Shown piece by piece: positions 1 to 7,830 of a DNA stretch of 64,000 nt. Location of the stretch: contig JAFUEI010000052.1 in assembly GCA_017464025.1 (NCBI GenBank), forward strand, positions 1 through 64,000, given 5' to 3'. The notes beneath the pieces are model-generated. The model was not told where the DNA came from, ran no database searches, and was given only the letters and a program-made list of their open reading frames with translations. This stretch comes from Paludibacteraceae bacterium (GTDB taxonomy: Bacteria > Bacteroidota > Bacteroidia > Bacteroidales > Paludibacteraceae). A program made the translations under genes and the position numbers. Position 1 is the stretch's first letter, and each line of letters begins with the position of its first letter.

Positions 1-1290
1 CTCTGCAACAAAGAACTGTATGTAGTGGATGCCTTCTGCGGTGCCAACAAAGACACCCGCATGGCCGTCCGCTTCATCGTAGAAGTGGCATGGCAAGCCC
101 ATTTCGTACGCAACATGTTCATCAAGCCGACGGCAGAGGAAGAGGAGAACTTCACGCCTGACTTCGTTATCTACAACGCTTCACTGGCCAAAGTGGAGAA
201 CTACAAGGAACTCGGTCTCAACTCTGAGACCTGCGTGGCATTCAACACCACGAGCCGTGAGCAGGTTATCCAGAACACATGGTACGGCGGCGAGATGAAG
301 AAAGGCATGTTCTCGATGATGAACTACTACCTGCCGCTTCGCGGCATCGCTTCGATGCACTGCTCCGCCAACACCGACATGGAGGGCAAGAACACCGCCA
401 TCTTCTTCGGTCTCAGCGGCACCGGCAAGACGACCCTCTCCACAGACCCGAAGCGTCTGCTTATCGGCGACGACGAGCACGGCTGGGACGACAACGGCGT
501 CTTCAACTTCGAGGGCGGATGCTATGCCAAGGTCATCAACCTTGACAAAGAGTCAGAGCCGGACATCTACAATGCCATCCGCCGCAACGCTCTTTTGGAG
601 AACGTGACCGTGGACGAGCAGGGCAAGATAGACTTCGCCGACAAGTCGGTTACCGAAAATACGCGCGTGAGCTATCCTATCGACCATATCGAGAAGATTG
701 TCCGTCCTATCTCTGCTGGTCCTGCCGCAGAGAACGTTATCTTCCTCTCGGCCGATGCCTTCGGCGTACTGCCCCCCGTCAGCATCCTTACTCCGGAGCA
801 GACCAAATACTATTTCCTGAGCGGCTTCACGGCCAAGTTGGCAGGCACGGAGCGCGGCATCACCGAACCCACTCCTACGTTCTCGGCTTGCTTCGGGCAG
901 GCTTTCCTTGAGCTCCACCCGACCAAATATGCCGAGGAACTCGTGAAGAAGATGGAGAAGAGCGGCGCCAAAGCCTACCTCGTCAATACCGGTTGGAACG
1001 GCACGGGCAAACGTATCTCTATCCGCGACACACGCGGCATTATTGACGCTATCCTCGACGGCGCTATCAAGAGTGCTCCGACCAAGAAGATTCCTTACTT
1101 CGACTTCGAAGTGCCCACCCAGCTGCCCGGCGTTGACCCGAAGATTCTCGACCCGCGCGACACCTATGCAGATGCCGCCCAGTGGGAGGAGAAAGCCAAG
1201 GACCTTGCCGGCCGCTTCATCAAGAACTTCGTGAAATACGAAGGCAACGAAGCAGGCAAGGCGCTGGTAGCAGCAGGCCCGAAACTCTGA
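1..1290 (+). CDS. pckA: Phosphoenolpyruvate carboxykinase (ATP), 3' part
   Basis: The reading frame is open from base 1 ([16 protein letters not shown]...), so the 5' end lies outside the window; about 429 C-terminal residues are present of the roughly 535 usual for the family. The enzyme interconverts oxaloacetate + ATP and PEP + CO2. In anaerobic Bacteroidales it commonly works in the carboxylating direction on the succinate route. Visible motifs are the P-loop [11 protein letters not shown] (bases about 406-438), the following [25 protein letters not shown] metal/ATP segment, and the C-terminal [10 protein letters not shown] and ISIRDTR segments. A strong intrinsic terminator follows the stop codon. 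No damage is seen in the part present. Confidence 0.97.
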   Translation, partial: LCNKELYVVDAFCGANKDTRMAVRFIVEVAWQAHFVRNMFIKPTAEEEENFTPDFVIYNASLAKVENYKELGLNSETCVAFNTTSREQVIQNTWYGGEMKKGMFSMMNYYLPLRGIASMHCSANTDMEGKNTAIFFGLSGTGKTTLSTDPKRLLIGDDEHGWDDNGVFNFEGGCYAKVINLDKESEPDIYNAIRRNALLENVTVDEQGKIDFADKSVTENTRVSYPIDHIEKIVRPISAGPAAENVIFLSADAFGVLPPVSILTPEQTKYYFLSGFTAKLAGTERGITEPTPTFSACFGQAFLELHPTKYAEELVKKMEKSGAKAYLVNTGWNGTGKRISIRDTRGIIDAILDGAIKSAPTKKIPYFDFEVPTQLPGVDPKILDPRDTYADAAQWEEKAKDLAGRFIKNFVKYEGNEAGKALVAAGPKL

Positions 1291-1317
1291 TGAGACATCG
1301 GCATTGCCTGATACAAC

Positions 1318-1347
1318 AAAGAGGTGCACCACAAGTGCACCTCTTTT
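1318..1347 (+). terminator. Intrinsic terminator of pckA
   Basis: A stem of AAAGAGGTGCAC (1318-1329) pairs with GTGCACCTCTTT (1335-1346) around loop CACAA and ends in a T run. It starts 27 bases after the pckA stop codon. Confidence 0.9.
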
Positions 1348-1377
1348 GTGATTATTACGCTATCCTACTTATGGTAT

Positions 1378-1417
1378 AAAAAAGGCCATGCAGAGACGGA
1401 GAAACCGCCTTTGCATG
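1378..1417 (-). terminator. Intrinsic terminator of gcvH
   Basis: On the minus strand the outer stem CATGCA/TGCATG (plus 1412-1417 and 1387-1392) encloses an inner AGGCGG/CCGTCT stem with one wobble and a TTTCT loop. GCC and six Ts follow (plus A run 1378-1383). It lies 30 bases past the gcvH stop. Confidence 0.8.
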
Positions 1418-1446
1418 ACAATAGAGGGATGCTGCCACAGAAGAAA

Positions 1447-1824
1447 TCAGATGACGGCTTCGTAGCCGGCGGCATCGAGCAGGGAGTCAAGCTCGGCGGG
1501 ATTGTTGACCGTAATCTTAATCATCCAGCCTTCGCCATAGGGGTCGCTGTTGACCTTTTCGGGAGCATCGTTGAGCGACTCATTGAACTCGAGCACCTCG
1601 CCGCTGACGGGCATATTGAGGTCGCTGACGGTCTTTACAGCCTCCACCGTACCGAAAACTTCACCCTGACCGAGGGTATCGCCTACGGAAGTGACGTCCA
1701 CAAAGACGATTTCGCCAAGTTCGGACTGTGCATAATCAGTGATGCCTACATAGGCTTCGTTACCTTCCACACGAATCCATTCGTGCTCTTTGGTATAACG
1801 CAGGTTTGCGGGAATGTTTGCCAT
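1447..1824 (-). CDS. gcvH: Glycine cleavage system H protein
   Basis: This 125-residue protein carries the lipoyl arm that shuttles the aminomethyl group between the P, T and L proteins of the glycine cleavage complex in the cytoplasm. The length is normal for the family. The start [20 protein letters not shown] is diagnostic, and the lipoylated lysine is K64 within [10 protein letters not shown]. No gcvP or gcvT gene lies next to it, so the complex is encoded at separate loci. It has its own Bacteroidetes promoter upstream (TACCTTTG on the minus strand) and a hairpin terminator after the stop, so it appears to be monocistronic. Confidence 0.97.
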   Translation of the reverse strand: MANIPANLRYTKEHEWIRVEGNEAYVGITDYAQSELGEIVFVDVTSVGDTLGQGEVFGTVEAVKTVSDLNMPVSGEVLEFNESLNDAPEKVNSDPYGEGWMIKITVNNPAELDSLLDAAGYEAVI

Positions 1825-1888
1825 AGATGTTAGATTGTTATGTTATTGGGTTATGAATATACAAATGCCAACTTACCCTTTGCGGTTG

Positions 1889-1917
1889 CAAAGGTACGAA
1901 TAATTGCGCAATGCAAA
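1889..1917 (-). promoter_or_regulatory. Promoter of gcvH
   Basis: Minus-strand -7 element TACCTTTG (plus CAAAGGTA, 1889-1896) has a TTTG -33 element (plus CAAA, 1914-1917) 17 bases away. It matches the Bacteroidetes housekeeping consensus. Confidence 0.75.
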
Positions 1918-1942
1918 AAGAGTCGCACCCAAAAAAGCGCAT

Positions 1943-1972
1943 AAAAAAACGAGGCTGCAAAGAGCGGTCTCG
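1943..1972 (-). terminator. Probable intrinsic terminator of the HU gene
   Basis: On the minus strand CGAGACCGC and GCAGCCTCG pair with two mismatches around loop TCTTT and are followed by seven Ts. It begins 25 bases after the HU stop codon. Confidence 0.6.
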
Positions 1973-1997
1973 CTTTTCAGGGTTACAGGCGGTCTTT

Positions 1998-2267
1998 TCA
2001 GAGAGCCTCGGCCAGCGCCTTGCCAGCTTTGAACTTAACGACTTTCTTGGCAGCGATCTTGATGGCCTTGCCGGTAGCGGGGTTCACACCGTTACGCTCG
2101 GCACGCTCAGCAACGGCAAAAGTACCGAAACCAATCAGCTGTACGCTTTCGCCCTTCTTGAGAGCTTCTGCAACTGCGTTAACACCGGCCTCGAGAGCCT
2201 TCTGGGCGGCAGCCTTGGTCAGACCTGCCTCTGCTGCGATAGCAGCAACGAGTTCAACTTTGTTCAT
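1998..2267 (-). CDS. HU-family nucleoid DNA-binding protein
   Basis: An 89-residue histone-like protein that bends and compacts DNA as a dimer. The start at 2267 gives [18 protein letters not shown], the usual HU N-terminus; the ATT codon two codons upstream is not needed. The beta-arm signature [21 protein letters not shown], with its conserved NP and the following basic tail ([11 protein letters not shown]), is complete. The gene is monocistronic, with a near-perfect promoter (TATATTTG) and a downstream hairpin. The 5' leader has no Shine-Dalgarno sequence, as is usual in this phylum. HU and IHF paralogues cannot be separated with certainty, but length and arm sequence favour HU. Confidence 0.96.
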   Translation of the reverse strand: MNKVELVAAIAAEAGLTKAAAQKALEAGVNAVAEALKKGESVQLIGFGTFAVAERAERNGVNPATGKAIKIAAKKVVKFKAGKALAEAL

Positions 2268-2337
2268 AATCAAAAAAGTTAGTTGGTTTTAAACGTTTAA
2301 AATCCTTATGAAACGGAACATAAGTCCAATTCGGGTG

Positions 2338-2368
2338 CAAATATAGCACTAATTTTTCAATCGCCAAA
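2338..2368 (-). promoter_or_regulatory. Promoter of the HU gene
   Basis: The -7 element TATATTTG (plus CAAATATA, 2338-2345) and the -33 TTTG (plus CAAA, 2365-2368) are separated by 19 bases. Confidence 0.78.
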
Positions 2369-2460
2369 CTTTTGCCTATAAAAAGTGTTTATTTCTTATA
2401 TATATTCCATCTTTTTGTCAAATTGCACACTTTTTGCTATCAGAATCAACGGAAAAACTG

Positions 2461-2468
2461 TAATTTTG
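2461..2468 (+). promoter_or_regulatory. -7 element before the rhomboid gene
   Basis: TAATTTTG fits TAnnTTTG exactly and sits 18 bases before the start codon. The nearest TTTG (2433-2436) is 24 bases upstream, slightly longer than ideal, so the -33 assignment is uncertain. Confidence 0.55.
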
Positions 2469-2486
2469 CAATTGAACTGATAACAC

Positions 2487-3374
2487 ATGTCTATGTCTGC
2501 AAACACATCGTATTGGGGGCGGATGCCCGCCGTAACCAAAAACCTGATTGTCATAAACTTCATCTGCTGGTTGGCCGACTACGTGCTGACGCGCAACCTG
2601 CATCTGCCTGTCGTGCAATGGCTGGGTCTGCACTATTGGGGCTCACCCGATTTCCACCTCTGGCAGCCGCTGACATATATGTTCATGCACGCCGGTTTCG
2701 ATCATATCTTCTTCAATATGTTTGCCGTGCTGATGTTTGCCCCTCCCTTGGAAGAGCGCTGGGGAAGCAAGCGGTTTTTGATATACTACCTGATATCCGG
2801 CATCGGAGCGGCCGTGGTGCAAGAGTTAGTGTGGTGGGGAATGTACGGCCCGGCAGCAGCCCCCGCCGTAACCATCGGCGCCAGCGGAGCCGTATTCGGC
2901 ATACTATTCGCCTTCGGCTGGTTGTTCCCTGACGTGAAGATGTTCCTGATGTTCATCCCGATACCTATCCCTGCACGAATCTTCGTGGGGTTGTATGCCG
3001 TGGTGGAACTATTTTTGGGCGTGGCCGGTTTCTCGGGTGACAACGTGGCACACTTCGCCCATTTAGGGGGAATGCTGTTTGGTTGGTTGCTGTTGCTTTG
3101 GTGGCGCCACAAGGACAAGGACACGTTTTCCCAGCAGCCCTACGAATCGAAACTCAAGCAGTGGATACAGCGCAAGGCCGCAAGCAGGAAAGACAAGGCG
3201 GCGGACCGCAGGCGGCAGGGCACCTATCACTACCAAGACCCCGTGAAGGAAACTCCGAAAGGCACAGAGAAAAGCCCGGAAGAGCAGGAAATGGACCGCA
3301 TATTGGACAAGGTGCGCCGCGAGGGCTACGACAGTCTGACTGACGAAGAGAAAGGGCGGCTGTTCAGACGATGA
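2487..3374 (+). CDS. Rhomboid-family intramembrane serine protease
   Basis: A 295-residue polytopic inner-membrane protein. The rhomboid signatures are all present: HAGFDHIFFNM after the first loop (residues 68-78), the catalytic serine S133 in TIGASGAVFG, and the catalytic histidine H192 in FAHLGGMLFGW. A cytoplasmic, charged C-terminal tail of about 85 residues ends in EKSPEEQEMDRILDKVRREGYDSLTDEEKGRLFRR-like helical sequence, which Bacteroidales rhomboids often carry. The start MSMSAN at 2487 gives the full first helix. The stop overlaps the start of the next gene (ATGA at 3371), so the two are translationally coupled. The natural substrate cannot be read from the sequence. Confidence 0.93.
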   Translation: MSMSANTSYWGRMPAVTKNLIVINFICWLADYVLTRNLHLPVVQWLGLHYWGSPDFHLWQPLTYMFMHAGFDHIFFNMFAVLMFAPPLEERWGSKRFLIYYLISGIGAAVVQELVWWGMYGPAAAPAVTIGASGAVFGILFAFGWLFPDVKMFLMFIPIPIPARIFVGLYAVVELFLGVAGFSGDNVAHFAHLGGMLFGWLLLLWWRHKDKDTFSQQPYESKLKQWIQRKAASRKDKAADRRRQGTYHYQDPVKETPKGTEKSPEEQEMDRILDKVRREGYDSLTDEEKGRLFRR

Positions 3375-4435
3375 GACTGATAGGCAGCATAGTGCGCATC
3401 CTGCTGCTGGCGGTCACGTTAGGAGCCTTTCTGTTGCTGACGGCAGCCGACTTGGCCACCGTCGTGAGTCCCGAGCATCTGTTTTGGCCTTCTCTGTTAG
3501 GATTAGGCTATGAATGGATTGCCTTAGGCAACGCCCTGTTGGTTGTCGTATGGCTGCTGAGCCGCCACAAGCGCTACGCCCTGCTGCCATTAGCGGCACT
3601 GCTGTTGTCCTACGCCCCCCTGAGCCGCATAACCGGCCTAAAGAAAGCCGATGCCGGAGATGCCGAGAAGCACCTCACCGTGATGACCTACAACACCTTC
3701 GAGCTCGGCAACGGCCGCAACCGGCAGACAGAGATGCTGCACTACCTCAAGCAAACCGATGCCGACCTGCTATGTCTGCAGGAGATAGAGGTGCACCGCA
3801 AAGGACCTCTCACGCTGGAGCGCCTGAAGGAAGAGCTGGGTTATCCGTATTCCTACATCGACTTCAAGAACTACAAGGGCAACCGCAAATACGGCATCGC
3901 CGTCTTCTCCCGCTATCCGCTACTCAACAAGCAGACGCTGCGCTACGAGTCGGAATCGAATATCTCCGACCGCTGCGATGTGGCTGTCGGCTCCGACACC
4001 TTCCGCCTCTTCAACAACCACCTGCAGTCCTACAGCTTCACGGAAGCCGACCTGCACATGGAAGGCGCCGGCTCGGAAGAGCTGAAGCAGTCGGCCGGCA
4101 AGATAGAGCAAAAGATGCGGCGGGCCTACACCCTGCGCCCGCACCAGGCCGAATATCTAAGAAAAGAGATTGCCGCCTCACCTTACCCCGTGATTGTATG
4201 CGGCGACTTCAACGACGTGCCCGTCTCATACGTCTATACCACCATCAGCAAAGGGCTGAAAGACGCCCACTTAGAAGCTGCACCATGGCACACAGGGCAT
4301 ACCTACAGCCGCAGGGGTATCGGCGTAAGGATAGACTACATACTCCATGCACCGTGTTTCACGGCCGTCGAGTGCAAGGTGGAAGAGACCGACTGCTCCG
4401 ACCACTTCCCCGTGCGTGCTACGCTGGCGTGGTGA
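3371..4435 (+). CDS. Membrane-anchored endonuclease/exonuclease/phosphatase (EEP) family protein
   Basis: A 354-residue protein with three N-terminal membrane helices (about residues 5-28, 45-65 and 70-85), followed by a complete EEP fold. Motifs in order are MTYNTFELG, the metal-binding glutamate in LCLQEIE, GIAVFSRYPL, the CGDFND motif, RIDYIL and the catalytic histidine in CSDHFPV. The catalytic domain should face the periplasm or the membrane surface. Family members cleave phosphodiesters in nucleic acids or lipids, so the substrate is open. The 4-base overlap with the rhomboid gene indicates one bicistronic unit, a common pairing in Bacteroidales. It ends only 2 bases before the converging lipoprotein gene, with no room for a terminator between them. 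Confidence 0.9.
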   Translation: MRLIGSIVRILLLAVTLGAFLLLTAADLATVVSPEHLFWPSLLGLGYEWIALGNALLVVVWLLSRHKRYALLPLAALLLSYAPLSRITGLKKADAGDAEKHLTVMTYNTFELGNGRNRQTEMLHYLKQTDADLLCLQEIEVHRKGPLTLERLKEELGYPYSYIDFKNYKGNRKYGIAVFSRYPLLNKQTLRYESESNISDRCDVAVGSDTFRLFNNHLQSYSFTEADLHMEGAGSEELKQSAGKIEQKMRRAYTLRPHQAEYLRKEIAASPYPVIVCGDFNDVPVSYVYTTISKGLKDAHLEAAPWHTGHTYSRRGIGVRIDYILHAPCFTAVECKVEETDCSDHFPVRATLAW

Positions 4436-4437
4436 GA

Positions 4438-5784
4438 TTACCAATTGATGCTGTTGAGACGCCCTACATAGGCGTCACTGAAGATTTCAGTGCGTGTGCG
4501 CCCGCCCACGATACAGATGTTGCCGTTATCATCGGTGACCACCGACTGCTCGGTGCGCGCACCGTAGATGTCAGGCATACGATTGTGGGCCGAGTCAGGC
4601 ACATACCAGTTCATTCCCTCATCTACCGACTCCATAAGCGTATAGTCACGCACACGGCCCTGGTCGTCGGCTCCACCGAAGAGCAGAAGGCGGTTGTTGT
4701 AGCGAACCAGACTGATACCCGTCAGCGCCCCGAAAGAGGGTTGCTCGACAGAGAAGTCGGCCCAACGGTAGCGGCTACCGTCGTATTCCACATTCCAGCG
4801 TGTATTGAGCGCCCTGCCGTCGGCCGTATAGCCACCCATCAGCATGGCACGGGGGCGGCCGGAAACAGACGTGAAAGTGACGGTGGCGTAGTCGGATACG
4901 GGGAAATCGGCGGGAAGAGTATCCTGCTGCATCGTCCAGGAGGTGCCATCGGGGCTGGAGGCCAGACGGAGCTGCGGCTCACCGGTTGCGCGCACCAGCG
5001 CCCAAAGCAGGTTGTTGTAGCGGAAAAGCAGATTGACAAACGCGAACTCCGTAGCCGTAAAGAGGGGAGCAAAAGAGAGTCCGTCGCCCGAAGCGAGCAG
5101 TCGGGTGCCGTCGGCATAATAGATGCTATCGCCTGCCTGCATAAGGTCGCGCACCCGGCAGGTTGCGGGCAGCCCGGAAGGCGCAAGAGCGGTGTGCCAG
5201 TCGGCAGGGTCGGCCGTGCGGTAGAGCGAAGTAGTGATGCCGTTGCCTACATAAAGGCAGTATTGACCACCCAACCGGCAGAGCTTCTGCACTGCGCCTT
5301 CGGCCGGATAGATATGCTCTGCACTGCGCCGCCATACATAGAGGTCGGGGTCCACCTGATGCACATCCACGCGGATGCGGTACCATTTCTCCTGCTTCAC
5401 ATCCTGCGAGATGACGCTGATACGCACCGGAGTGCAGGAGAAATCAATGGTGTCGGTGCCCAGAAAAGACACTGTGTCGCAAGGCGTATAGAAAACGGCA
5501 CTGGCCACTTGCGATCCGCTGAACGTGATACGCGGCACCACGGCGCTTATGCGCGTGCCGTACTGCAGAGAGTCCTTCGTATAGATGTCGCCCGTGTCGG
5601 CATCCAGATGGTTGTCAATCACGAAGACACCCTTGCTCAAACCGGGGAAACTGTCTTGCGCCTGAAAGGCGAAAGAGGCTATGTTGGGGTCGGAAGAAAG
5701 GGTCACCTGGGTGGAAGTGCCATTGCTGCAACTTCCTACCAGAGAGGCAGACAGCAGAAACAGACAGATGCGGATATATTTCAT
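4438..5784 (-). CDS. Lipoprotein with Kelch/beta-propeller-like repeats (DUF6242-like)
   Basis: A 448-residue lipoprotein. The start at 5784 is chosen because it gives a clean type II signal peptide (MKYIRICLFLLSASLVGSC, lipobox Cys19); upstream in-frame codons add an unlikely charged extension. The N-terminal 130 residues form a beta-rich domain. The rest contains repeated blocks of the type LLxFGGxDxxGRxxDYTL and ICIVGGRTRTEIFSDAYVGRLN, which resemble Kelch propeller blades. It resembles a Bacteroidales-restricted lipoprotein family that I recall as DUF6242; that family name is from memory and unverified. The role is unknown, possibly a surface or periplasmic binding protein. It is transcribed divergently from the cyclo-ligase gene from overlapping promoters. 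Confidence 0.8.
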   Translation of the reverse strand: MKYIRICLFLLSASLVGSCSNGTSTQVTLSSDPNIASFAFQAQDSFPGLSKGVFVIDNHLDADTGDIYTKDSLQYGTRISAVVPRITFSGSQVASAVFYTPCDTVSFLGTDTIDFSCTPVRISVISQDVKQEKWYRIRVDVHQVDPDLYVWRRSAEHIYPAEGAVQKLCRLGGQYCLYVGNGITTSLYRTADPADWHTALAPSGLPATCRVRDLMQAGDSIYYADGTRLLASGDGLSFAPLFTATEFAFVNLLFRYNNLLWALVRATGEPQLRLASSPDGTSWTMQQDTLPADFPVSDYATVTFTSVSGRPRAMLMGGYTADGRALNTRWNVEYDGSRYRWADFSVEQPSFGALTGISLVRYNNRLLLFGGADDQGRVRDYTLMESVDEGMNWYVPDSAHNRMPDIYGARTEQSVVTDDNGNICIVGGRTRTEIFSDAYVGRLNSINW

Positions 5785-5816
5785 GCCTTTACGGAGTAAA
5801 CGTCGATTGAGGAATG

Positions 5817-5848
5817 CAAAAGTAGTGCCATTTTTGCAAATACGCAAA
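5817..5848 (-). promoter_or_regulatory. Promoter of the Kelch-like lipoprotein gene
   Basis: The -7 element TACTTTTG (plus CAAAAGTA, 5817-5824) has a TTTG -33 (plus CAAA, 5845-5848) 20 bases away. It overlaps the divergent promoter of the next gene. Confidence 0.7.
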
Positions 5849-5864
5849 TTTTGTTGTAATTTCG
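5833..5864 (+). promoter_or_regulatory. Promoter of the 5-formyl-THF cyclo-ligase gene
   Basis: TTTG (5833-5836), a 20-base spacer, then TAATTTCG (5857-5864), one mismatch from TAnnTTTG. It physically overlaps the minus-strand promoter at 5817-5848. Confidence 0.62.
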
Positions 5865-5898
5865 CACCGTTTTACGAAGAATAACCTTATTATCGCCT

Positions 5899-6489
5899 AT
5901 GCTGTTTGAATCACTCATCCACGATTTCATCCAACTGCTTCCTTCCACACAGCTGAAGAAGCGGAAAAACGACATGCGCGCCCTGCTGCTGCAGAAGCGC
6001 CGCATCCTCACGAAGGAAGAGGTGGCACAATGCTCGGCGGAAGTGATGGAGCAACTGCTCGCCACCGACGAATACCGCCATGCCCGCAACATACTGCTAT
6101 ATTATCCTGTTCACCACGAGATTGACTTGCGCGGGCTGTTCAGCCGGCAAGACGGGAAGACACTCCTGCTGCCCGTGACGCACCGCAATTCGCTGGAGCT
6201 GCGCCCTTATCAGGGAGAAGAGACCATCAAGCGGGGCCGGCTGGGTATTCCCGAGCCGCAGACACCGACCTACAAAGGGTCCGTGGACCTCATCATCGTG
6301 CCCGGCGTGGGCTATGACCGCGACAACCGGCGTCTCGGTCGCGGCGGCGGCTACTACGACCGCTTCCTCAAGCGGCTACACGGGGTGCCTGTGATTGGCG
6401 TGGGCTATGCCTTCCAGCTTGTGAAAGAAGTGCCCCACGCGCTCCACGACCGCAAGGTGAGCCGCGTGATTCTCTCCCGCACAAAATAG
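5899..6489 (+). CDS. fau: 5-formyltetrahydrofolate cyclo-ligase
   Basis: A 196-residue cytoplasmic enzyme that converts 5-formyl-THF and ATP to 5,10-methenyl-THF, recycling an inhibitory folate. Visible family features are the basic N-terminal helix (KRKNDMRALLLQKRR), the central LLLPV strand and the nucleotide/phosphate-binding motif PGVGYDRDNRRLGRGGGYYDRFL, with VIGVGYAFQL near the end. The start at 5899 leaves an N-terminal extension of about 25 residues (MLFESLIHDFIQLLPSTQL...) not typical of the family. ATG at 5974 would give a compact form of about 171 residues, so the exact start is uncertain. A divergent promoter lies directly upstream. Nothing else for folate metabolism is adjacent. 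Confidence 0.92.
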   Translation: MLFESLIHDFIQLLPSTQLKKRKNDMRALLLQKRRILTKEEVAQCSAEVMEQLLATDEYRHARNILLYYPVHHEIDLRGLFSRQDGKTLLLPVTHRNSLELRPYQGEETIKRGRLGIPEPQTPTYKGSVDLIIVPGVGYDRDNRRLGRGGGYYDRFLKRLHGVPVIGVGYAFQLVKEVPHALHDRKVSRVILSRTK

Positions 6490-6525
6490 CAGACAGGTCT
6501 TAAGAAAACAGCGTGTTTTTCTACG

Positions 6526-6615
6526 GGAAAATGCGCTCATATGAAGATGTCTTCTCCGAAGGCTTGCCCAAGGCATGCTCTACCCCCGCGTCCGCTTTTT
6601 CACATTTTCACATAA
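6526..6615. repeat. Dispersed intergenic repeat, copy A
   Basis: This stretch shares with 15535-15625 the ordered blocks GAAAATGCG, GA(A/G)ATGTCT, CTCCG, CTTGCC, CATGC and CATTTTC(A/G)CATA, with scattered substitutions. The match was seen by eye, on the same strand as copy B. It fills most of the gap between the cyclo-ligase gene and the response regulator. Confidence 0.6.
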
Positions 6616-6679
6616 CATTGCCATCAAAAATCCGGTCGTATGAAAAACCGGCATCCGCCGACGAAGGACACAGACACAA

Positions 6680-6723
6680 CAAGACGGTGTGTACAGAATC
6701 TGCTTCTGCCGCACACCGTCTTG
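6680..6723. terminator. Long-stem inverted repeat, probable terminator
   Basis: A perfect 12-bp stem, CAAGACGGTGTG (6680-6691) and CACACCGTCTTG (6712-6723), encloses a 20-base loop. It lies 33 bases beyond the response-regulator stop on the minus strand and 190 bases beyond the cyclo-ligase stop on the plus strand. There is no long T run, so it may act as a transcript-end stabiliser rather than a classical terminator. Confidence 0.5.
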
Positions 6724-6756
6724 CTTACAAATGAAAGGCGTTTATTCAATAACTTC

Positions 6757-7452
6757 TTATTCGGGCACCACGATTTTGTAGCCTTTGCCGTGCACCGACA
6801 TAATCTTCACCTCGGGGTCAACAGCCAGATGGCCGCGCAGATGGTTGATATAGACGGAAAGCGAGCGCGAGCAGAAATAGCTGTCGTCGTGCCAGACGGT
6901 CTTCAGGATATAGGTGCGCTCCACCAGATGGTTGGTGTTTTGCGACAAAACGGTCAGCAGGTCGCTCTCGCGCGAAGAGAGATGCTTCTGCCCTCCTTCC
7001 CAGGAAAGAATCTGCTTGATGCTGTCGAAGGTCATGCTTCCGAGTTGGAACGTAGTGGTGTTATCCATCAGCTGACGATGGGTGCGCTGCAGGATGGCTT
7101 CAATCTTGCAAAGCAACACATCCATGCTGACGGGCTTGAGCACATAGTCGTCACAGCCGACGGCATAGCCGTGCAGGATATCCTCGGTAGCGGTCCGGGC
7201 GGTAAGGAAGAGGATTGGCGTGAGCGAGCCCGTATTGCGGATATCGGCGGCCAGTTCGAAGCCGTTCTTCTGGGGTATCATCACGTCCAGAATGCAGAAG
7301 TCAAACGTTTGTGAAGAAAACAGTTTCCAGCCTTCTTCACCCGTCTTGGCATACTTCACTTCGTAGTTTTTGCTGCGCAGGAAATCGCACAACAGCATAC
7401 CGTAGTTGACATCGTCTTCACATACCAGTATGGTTACATTTCCTTTTTTCAT
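6757..7452 (-). CDS. OmpR/PhoB-type response regulator (RprY-like)
   Basis: A 231-residue DNA-binding regulator. The receiver domain (1-120) has the acidic pocket (E12, D13, D14), the phospho-acceptor D56 in CILDVMIP, the switch threonine T84 in LFLTART and K106 in VLKP. The C-terminal winged helix (about 130-231) shows SSRESDLLTVLSQN and the recognition-helix region SRSLSVYINHLRGHL ending GKGYKIVVPE. It resembles Bacteroides RprY, but no histidine kinase gene is adjacent, so it is an orphan here. A consensus promoter (-7 at 7617-7624) lies about 165 bases upstream. The intervening leader contains a possible 41-codon membrane peptide gene. Confidence 0.93.
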   Translation of the reverse strand: MKKGNVTILVCEDDVNYGMLLCDFLRSKNYEVKYAKTGEEGWKLFSSQTFDFCILDVMIPQKNGFELAADIRNTGSLTPILFLTARTATEDILHGYAVGCDDYVLKPVSMDVLLCKIEAILQRTHRQLMDNTTTFQLGSMTFDSIKQILSWEGGQKHLSSRESDLLTVLSQNTNHLVERTYILKTVWHDDSYFCSRSLSVYINHLRGHLAVDPEVKIMSVHGKGYKIVVPE

Positions 7453-7475
7453 ATATTATAGTTTTTTTAAGTTAA

Positions 7476-7601
7476 TCATCGTTTCGGCAGGGCGTTTTTC
7501 CGCAGCTGATACGACAGAAAAGACCCCAACAATACAATAAACATGAAAACAGGAAAAAACTCTTTCAAGAAAAGGTGTCGGCTTCCGGCGCAAGCCCCCA
7601 T
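7476..7601 (-). CDS. Possible small single-pass membrane protein in the regulator leader
   Basis: A 41-codon frame starts at ATG 7601, only about 16 bases downstream of a consensus -7 element, and ends 23 bases before the response regulator. The product begins MGACAGSRHLFLKE, has one strongly hydrophobic segment (FFPVFMFIVLLGSFLSY, about residues 15-31), and ends with a basic tail (QLRKNALPKR). This is the usual plan of a regulatory small membrane protein with a cytoplasmic basic tail. No homology is recognised, so it could be a chance frame or the relic of a kinase N-terminus. The position between promoter and regulator is the main support. Confidence 0.35.
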   Translation of the reverse strand: MGACAGSRHLFLKEFFPVFMFIVLLGSFLSYQLRKNALPKR

Positions 7602-7616
7602 TGCGCAAAGCAATTG

Positions 7617-7648
7617 CAAAGGTACGGTGTTTATTTGAATAACGCAAG
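7617..7648 (-). promoter_or_regulatory. Promoter of the response regulator unit
   Basis: The -7 element TACCTTTG (plus CAAAGGTA, 7617-7624) lies 20 bases from CTTG (plus CAAG, 7645-7648), a near match to the -33 TTTG. It leaves a leader of about 160 bases before the regulator. Confidence 0.65.
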
Positions 7649-7749
7649 AGGCCGCAACATTTTTATTCTTTTTTGAATTTTTATGCAACGTCAGCCCTTC
7701 CTGCTCTGAAAGGGGCGGAAAGCGTATTGCACATTTTCGGAAATGGTTG

Positions 7750-7757
7750 TAATTTTG
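7750..7757 (+). promoter_or_regulatory. -7 element of the ddl promoter
   Basis: TAATTTTG followed by GCAG, about 75 bases before the ddl start. No exact TTTG is seen at the expected -33 position. Confidence 0.55.
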
Positions 7758-7830
7758 CAGCGCATAGCGTGTGCGCCCGATTTCCCGCGCACACCTCATA
7801 TCCGAAAAAAAACAAATTCTCCTTATATCA

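Noticed and set aside
553..1332. 259-codon minus-strand frame opposite pckA
   Set aside because: It is fully antisense to a clear PEP carboxykinase, has a Cys/Val/Gly/Arg-biased composition typical of GC-rich shadow frames, and no promoter.
3514..5799. 761-codon plus-strand frame across the EEP gene and the Kelch-like lipoprotein gene
   Set aside because: It covers two well-supported genes in other frames, is extremely rich in Arg, and shows no domain or signal.
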